Part shown: positions 28,349 to 32,713 of the stretch, piece after piece | Numbering within the stretch: position 1 is the stretch's first letter | How the letters are laid out: the number at the start of each line of letters is the position of its first letter | Virus record (IMG/VR): IMGVR_UViG_3300035698_007269 | Span: 1 to 32,713 of that record | Source: a virus | Direction: 5' to 3' (one strand) | Length of the DNA: 32,713 nucleotides | Notes under the pieces: generated by a model | The model's input: only the letters and a program-made list of their open reading frames with translations | What the model was told of the DNA's origin: nothing | The model's database searches: none | Program-made: the position numbers and the translations under genes

Positions 28349-30586
28349 ATGGCACGAAAAAACAAAGAAATTGCTGACGAAACAAAAGATAATATAGCAA
28401 AATGGCATGGCTATTTTTCAATTAACAACAAGCAATACCACCAAGAATTTGCTTTTGTCATGGGTGGCCAGTGGGAAAAAGACGAAATGTCTGCATTACG
28501 CCAAAACAAAAAGATACCATTGATATCTAATAAACTTGGAGTGCTAGCCAATCATTTGCTAGGTGAGCAGCGACAAAACACGCCAAACCTTCAAGTTGTG
28601 CCAGATGAAACAGTGCCAGAACAAACAGCTGAGGTGCGCGAAGCTTTGGTCAAAGATATATCACTAGATAGTAAATCAAGTGTTGTATATCAAACGGGTT
28701 TTCAATCTGCAATTATTGGCGGGTATGGTGCGTTTCGAGTTAACCATGATTATGTTGATGCCAATAGCTTTAACCAGGAAATAAATATACTTGAAATAAA
28801 TGACCCCACTCAAGCATTCTGGGACGTTGGCGCAACTAGTAAAACCAAAACCGACGGCATGTTTTGCGGTTTGAAAACTCGCATGTCACGTAAGAAGTTT
28901 AAGCAAGTGTATGGTAAGCGTGTGAATAGTAAAATACAAAATCATACGTTAAATGATGACACTGTGATGGCTGATAATGATACCATATTGGTTGTTGACT
29001 ATTACAAGCGCACATATAAAACCGAAAGGATTAAGCAGTTATCAAATGGTCGCGTGATAAAAAATGATGAATATAGGGAAATGCGCGAGTATCAAGAGCA
29101 ACTTGAAAAGCTTGGCATTGGTTCACCTGGTATTATGGCTGAGGTTGATTATCAGCAGGTCGAAGAAGTAGCCGAGCAAGCACCACAGCCAGGCATTGAA
29201 ACGCCTGAAGACTTGCAGCCTAGTGAGACACCAAACGTTATCAGTGAACGCGAGCTTGATGAAAATGACACGCCTTTGATTGACTTGACTACTGGTGAAC
29301 CTGTAAGCATTGTTGATGAAAGGGACGCGCCTAGTTATGTGATTAAGTATTACAAGATGGCTGGTGATTATGAACTTGAGTCTAGTGAATTCCCGGCTGA
29401 ATTGTTGCCGATTATATTTGTTGATCAAAACAGCTATTACGATAAAAACGGCAAGCAATTTTGCAGACCATTTTTTAAAGATGCCAAAGACAGCCAAAAA
29501 TATTTAAACTATATACGCACACATTCAGCCTATTTGCTGAAAGTATCGCGTAATGACCAATTTTTGGTTAGTAAAGAAAACGTGCGCAGCAAAGACACGC
29601 AAGCTATTTGGAAAGACCCAGGTAACTACCAGGGCGGTTTGTTCTTTGATAAAGATAGCGACGGATTTGTTCCCCAACAATTGCGCCCCCCTGAATTATC
29701 ACAGTCACTCAATCAACAATATCAATTAGCATTGAGCGATATTCAATCAAGTACCGGGATGTATGATACTCAAGTTGGTGAAAAAGGAAATGAGATATCA
29801 GGTAAAGCCATCGATGCAAGAACCGAACGCGGTAGTTACAATACCTATGTCGCGTTTGATAGTTTGAATCGTGCCATTGGTGTTGCTGGTGAGATTGTTA
29901 ACCAGATGATTCCGAGCATATACGACACAGAAAGAACCGAAATGTTAACTATGGCTGAAACTGGAATGCCACAACCTGTAACATTAAACCAACAAGATGA
30001 TGATTATGGAACTCGTGTTAATAATGATATGCGTGAAGGAAGTTATAAGATACGCTTATTGCCTGGGCCATCAAGTGACGGACAACGCCAGCAAGCAATG
30101 GAATCCTTACAAATGGTATTGCAAGCTAATCCGCAACTATTTAATATGATTGCTGATTTGTACGCTGAAAACTTACCATTGAAGAACAACATTAACTTGC
30201 GAAACAGACTTAAAACACTTGTACCGCCTGATATTATTGAAGCTGGTAAGACAGGGAAATCACCACCGCCAGCACAACAAGGCCCAAGCCCTGAAGAACA
30301 GGCTATGCAAGCACAAATGCAAATTAAGCAGCAAGAATTGCAAATTAAAATGCAAGATTTGCAGTTTAAACAAGAAAAGTTGGCTATGGATTCGGAAAAA
30401 TCAAAAGCTGAGATTGCACAGAAATGGCAGGAACTGGAAAACTCACGCATTGAAGCGGCAGCAGAATTAGAAGAAACACAATTACGGTATCAAGCAGAGA
30501 TGCACAAAACCAATGCAGAGGCTAATATTTCACATGCAAGAAACATCACGGATATTTTAACACATTTACCACAACAAAAAGGCTGA
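28349..30586 (+). CDS. P22-like portal protein
   Basis: The product is 745 residues; ATG 28349 has AAGGA upstream, while a TTG at 28328 is rejected. P22 gp1 is 725 residues. Family-like features are an N-terminal helical part with QKIPLISNKLGVLANHLLGE in character (a 'N.i...v....G' portal entry), a mid-part DPTQAFWDVGATSKTKTDG, and FFDKDSDGFVPQQLRPPELS near the crown. The C-terminus (about 650-745) is a long Gln/Lys/Glu coiled coil, matching the P22 portal barrel. An acidic Pro/Glu/Gln-rich insert lies at about 270-320. The dodecameric portal is the DNA channel and docks TerL, encoded just before. Confidence 0.85.
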   Translation: MARKNKEIADETKDNIAKWHGYFSINNKQYHQEFAFVMGGQWEKDEMSALRQNKKIPLISNKLGVLANHLLGEQRQNTPNLQVVPDETVPEQTAEVREALVKDISLDSKSSVVYQTGFQSAIIGGYGAFRVNHDYVDANSFNQEINILEINDPTQAFWDVGATSKTKTDGMFCGLKTRMSRKKFKQVYGKRVNSKIQNHTLNDDTVMADNDTILVVDYYKRTYKTERIKQLSNGRVIKNDEYREMREYQEQLEKLGIGSPGIMAEVDYQQVEEVAEQAPQPGIETPEDLQPSETPNVISERELDENDTPLIDLTTGEPVSIVDERDAPSYVIKYYKMAGDYELESSEFPAELLPIIFVDQNSYYDKNGKQFCRPFFKDAKDSQKYLNYIRTHSAYLLKVSRNDQFLVSKENVRSKDTQAIWKDPGNYQGGLFFDKDSDGFVPQQLRPPELSQSLNQQYQLALSDIQSSTGMYDTQVGEKGNEISGKAIDARTERGSYNTYVAFDSLNRAIGVAGEIVNQMIPSIYDTERTEMLTMAETGMPQPVTLNQQDDDYGTRVNNDMREGSYKIRLLPGPSSDGQRQQAMESLQMVLQANPQLFNMIADLYAENLPLKNNINLRNRLKTLVPPDIIEAGKTGKSPPPAQQGPSPEEQAMQAQMQIKQQELQIKMQDLQFKQEKLAMDSEKSKAEIAQKWQELENSRIEAAAELEETQLRYQAEMHKTNAEANISHARNITDILTHLPQQKG

Positions 30587-30589
30587 TAG

Positions 30590-31411
30590 ATGAATGATAT
30601 TGATGCAAAAATAGACAATGCGCCGGAGCTACCAGCAGCAAGAGAAAACGAAAAACCTGAAGTTGTAGAGCATGAGGAAGCAGAACCAGAAACACCAGAA
30701 TCAAGCGAACCTGAAACACCAGAACCCGAGAGCGATGATGATTCGGTTGATGAATATGGCAACGAGATACCAAAGCAGGAAAAAACCTATACAGAGGCCC
30801 AAGTACAGGCGATGATTCGGGATAGGTTAAGCCGTGGCAATCATGGTCAACAGCCACAGCAACCACAACAACCCCAACAGCAGCCACAATCACAACCCAA
30901 TAGCCAGGATTTTGAGTATGATGCGAATAGTTCTCAAACATGGGAAGAGCAACTTGAGTATTTTATGGATGGCTGGGCTAGTAAGCGCGAAAAGCGTCAA
31001 CAAGAGCAGCAGTGGCAAGCACAAGAGCAGCAAAAACAATCTGAGTTTGAAGGGAAGTTTACAGCTGGGATGTCGCGGTATAATGATTTCCAGGAAGTTG
31101 TTAATGCACAGCCTATTGATGATGCAATGGTTATGGCTACGCGTGGAATGAATGACCCGGCAGCGTTTTTATATGCAGCAGCAAAGAAACAGCCAGCGGA
31201 ATTGCAGCGGATAGCGCAGATTGCTGATCCATATAGTAAGATGATGGAAATGGGAAGGCTTGACGAACGTATGAAAAAGGATAGGAAGTCTAAGAGCAAT
31301 GCGCCTAAGCCTGGAAGCAATACTAAGGGTGATACAACAGGAAAGCCAGAACCTAGAAGCTTGGACGATAAAATAAGGAAGTATGCTGAAAAGAACTTGC
31401 GCAGAGGTTGA
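30590..31411 (+). CDS. scaffolding protein
   Basis: The product is 273 residues. The first 65 residues are very acidic (EEAEPETPESSEPETPEPES). KTYTEAQVQAMIRDRLSRG follows, a segment common to phage scaffolds. Then come a Pro-Gln-Gln linker (about 86-102), a helical middle and a basic C-terminus (RMKKDRKSKSNAPKPG; LDDKIRKYAEKNLRRG) that should bind coat. P22 gp8 (303 aa) likewise carries a C-terminal basic helix-turn-helix for coat binding. Gene order portal-scaffold-coat is that of P22. A promoter for coat begins at its stop codon. Confidence 0.82.
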   Translation: MNDIDAKIDNAPELPAARENEKPEVVEHEEAEPETPESSEPETPEPESDDDSVDEYGNEIPKQEKTYTEAQVQAMIRDRLSRGNHGQQPQQPQQPQQQPQSQPNSQDFEYDANSSQTWEEQLEYFMDGWASKREKRQQEQQWQAQEQQKQSEFEGKFTAGMSRYNDFQEVVNAQPIDDAMVMATRGMNDPAAFLYAAAKKQPAELQRIAQIADPYSKMMEMGRLDERMKKDRKSKSNAPKPGSNTKGDTTGKPEPRSLDDKIRKYAEKNLRRG

Positions 31412-31437
31412 CCACCTGTAACTATATAGTCTATAAT
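31408..31437 (+). promoter_or_regulatory. promoter for coat and downstream virion genes
   Basis: TTGACC (31408-31413) and TATAAT (31432-31437) with an 18-bp spacer. It starts within the scaffold stop region and gives a leader of about 130 nt before coat. Confidence 0.6.
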
Positions 31438-31508
31438 TTACAGTGACGCGTATTTATAGCCTATCCCCGTCATTAGGCGCACAATTTGGCGTGTAAGATA
31501 GCTGACCG

Positions 31509-31563
31509 CCCAGCAATGTAATTAGGTGATCTAAATAGATCGTTTTAATGAATCATTGTTGGG
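31509..31563 (+). promoter_or_regulatory. long hairpin in the coat leader covering the ribosome site
   Basis: CCCAGCAATG (31509-31518) pairs with CATTGTTGGG (31554-31563), 10 bp with one G-T. An inner GATC/GATC stem caps it. The last GGG is the start of the coat Shine-Dalgarno (GGGAG, 31561-31565). Confidence 0.6.
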
Positions 31564-31574
31564 AGAAAAACGCA

Positions 31575-32713
31575 ATGGCTATTAATGAATTTGAAACTAC
31601 CCAGTATGTCCTCGATGAGTGGATGATCCGCTTTGTCAACTATCTAAACTTTGCTAAAGTTGCCGACAGAAGCCTTGAAGATGACTTCAAAAACCTACGT
31701 TTTGCAACTGGTCAAACAGTTAACTACCGCCTAGAAGAAAGATACCTTTCAGAGCGTGGCGCAACTGCTAGCCCTCAAGCACGTACGCAAATTATCAGAC
31801 CTTTAACTATCGACACACAATTCCATACCATGGTGTCATTTACTGGTATGCAGTTAACGTTTGATAGGGCAACTGATGAACCATATCTTGATGAAATGCT
31901 TAAGCCACGTGCGAAAGTAATGGCTAATGATGTTGAGAAATACATAGCTACCGAGAATTTACAAAAACAAGTTTATCAAGCTACTGGTACACCAGGTGTG
32001 CCGATTACTTTTAGAACAGTTGCAGATACTGATGCATATATGAGTGCGTTGGCAATTCCTGAAGATGGCGACAGGTACTTTGCTAATGATCCATTCGTAT
32101 CAGCTGCATTAAGCGATGACTTGAAAAACGTATTTAACCAAACCGTTAACCGTGGTGCATTGATGGATGGTTTCATCGGTCACTTATCTGGTTTTGACTT
32201 TTTCAAATCAAACTTCTTGAATCGACAAGTTGCCGGTGACGGTCAAGCTGGCGGTGCGCCACCTTCTGGATTCAAGCTAGGCGGTACGGTTGTTGGCCCT
32301 GTATCAAGTGGTAGCTCACTATCATTAACAGGTCTTGTTGCAAGCTCTTTAGTATTCCGTGAAGGTGATAGTATTGAACTTGACCCTGCATCTGGATGCT
32401 TTATGGTTAACCCATTAATCCAAGGTTCTCAATTGGAGCAAGCAGCGCAGTTTGTGGTAACTGCTGATGTTGTTTCTGATGGCGCAGGTGCTGCAACCGT
32501 TCCTATTAGTCCTGAAATCATCGTCGATGGCGCACGTAAGAACATTAGCCAGCCGATTCCAAATGGTGCGCAATTACTATTGGCTAATGATCACAACGTG
32601 TCAATCGCTTTCCACAAGCAATCAATCGTGTTTGCAGCACCCCCAATCAAAGAACTTATTGGTGGCGTTGAAGCAACTACTTCTTATAGTGACAAGTACA
32701 AAATGGCAATTAC
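31575..32713 (+). CDS. major capsid (coat) protein, N-terminal part, P22-like
   Basis: ATG 31575 follows GGGAG with a 9-nt spacer. The frame runs off the window and continues at 1-233; total 414 residues, close to P22 gp5 (430). P22-coat features are the N-arm (MAINEFETTQYVLDEWMI), a VRR-like DVEKYIATENL helix, GFIGHLSGFDFFKSNFLNRQ followed by VAGDG (the position where P22 coat inserts its I-domain), and a beta-rich insertion of about 110 residues (GTVVGPVSSGSSLSLTGLVA, GDSIELDPASGCFMV). It assembles the T=7-type shell on the scaffold. A designated promoter and leader hairpin indicate separate control of its expression. Confidence 0.88.
   Translation, partial: MAINEFETTQYVLDEWMIRFVNYLNFAKVADRSLEDDFKNLRFATGQTVNYRLEERYLSERGATASPQARTQIIRPLTIDTQFHTMVSFTGMQLTFDRATDEPYLDEMLKPRAKVMANDVEKYIATENLQKQVYQATGTPGVPITFRTVADTDAYMSALAIPEDGDRYFANDPFVSAALSDDLKNVFNQTVNRGALMDGFIGHLSGFDFFKSNFLNRQVAGDGQAGGAPPSGFKLGGTVVGPVSSGSSLSLTGLVASSLVFREGDSIELDPASGCFMVNPLIQGSQLEQAAQFVVTADVVSDGAGAATVPISPEIIVDGARKNISQPIPNGAQLLLANDHNVSIAFHKQSIVFAAPPIKELIGGVEATTSYSDKYKMAI
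32587..32713. repeat. terminal direct repeat, identical to 1-127
   Basis: The last 127 bases equal the first 127 exactly and fall inside the coat coding frame, so they mark closure of a circular map with a unit length of 32,586 bp. The length suggests an assembler k-mer overlap. It is not evidence for a biological direct terminal repeat. Confidence 0.9.

Noticed and set aside
1-32713. Alternative genetic code (stop reassignment)
   Set aside because: TAA, TGA and TAG all end convincing genes, and the virion genes contain no internal stops; the only interrupted gene is the homing endonuclease.

Overview
The window is one complete tailed-phage genome, linearised inside its major capsid gene. 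Bases 1-127 repeat exactly at 32587-32713, so the circular (or circularly permuted) unit is 32,586 bp. The length of the overlap looks like a k-mer overlap left by assembly rather than a biological terminal repeat. The virion genes follow the P22-like podovirus plan: small terminase, large terminase, portal, scaffold, coat, gp4-like and gp10-like head-completion proteins, then ejection-type proteins and a tail-fibre cluster. The host is probably a pseudomonadotal bacterium with an AT-rich genome: promoters are sigma70-like, Shine-Dalgarno sites are ordinary, and a consensus DnaA box is present. The species cannot be read from the sequence. The code is standard (TAA, TGA and TAG are all used as stops).

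Layout. (1) 25032-31411, then coat (31575 to the end, continuing at 1-233): packaging and head genes, all rightward. (2) 220-7277: connector and ejection proteins. (3) 7470-14275: tail fibre and accessory fibre genes, including a diverged tandem duplication of a two-gene cassette (fibre tip plus presumed assembly protein), closed by a terminator at 14283. (4) 14320-15134: a DUF1353-like lipoprotein and a VRR-NUC nuclease. (5) 15097-19323, leftward: a DNA metabolism operon of an unknown protein, a Sak4-type ATPase, a tRNA-like RNA, an SSB-like protein, a Cas4-like nuclease and a zinc-finger helicase. (6) 19448-21882, rightward: a Cro-like regulator, two micro-genes and a VapE-type primase-helicase. 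(7) 21883-22625: a repeat-rich segment with iteron-like AGGGCACC copies and a DnaA box, the best origin candidate. (8) 22626-24893, leftward: a train of small, mostly unknown, tightly coupled early genes.

Control. Two divergent promoter regions (19374-19417 and 24925-24966) carry the same operator-like core, TCAAACGTTT, placed over overlapping opposed promoters. One regulator, perhaps the Cro-like protein, could therefore control the replication operon, its own gene, the small-gene operon and the start of the packaging operon. No integrase and no CI-type repressor was recognised, and no endolysin or holin was recognised.

Most striking feature. The large terminase gene contains an intein (27238-28206) placed directly after the third catalytic Asp of the nuclease domain. 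Inside it lies an HNH/zinc-finger homing endonuclease in another reading frame (-1 relative to the intein). Both frames stay open over the whole segment, apart from one TAA that splits the endonuclease. An A-AAA-AAA slippery heptamer sits exactly where a -1 shift would join the intein N-half to the endonuclease. The second striking feature is a 128-nt CCA-ended tRNA-like RNA with an 8+5 bp acceptor/T stack and no standard anticodon arm, placed between the Sak4-like and SSB genes.
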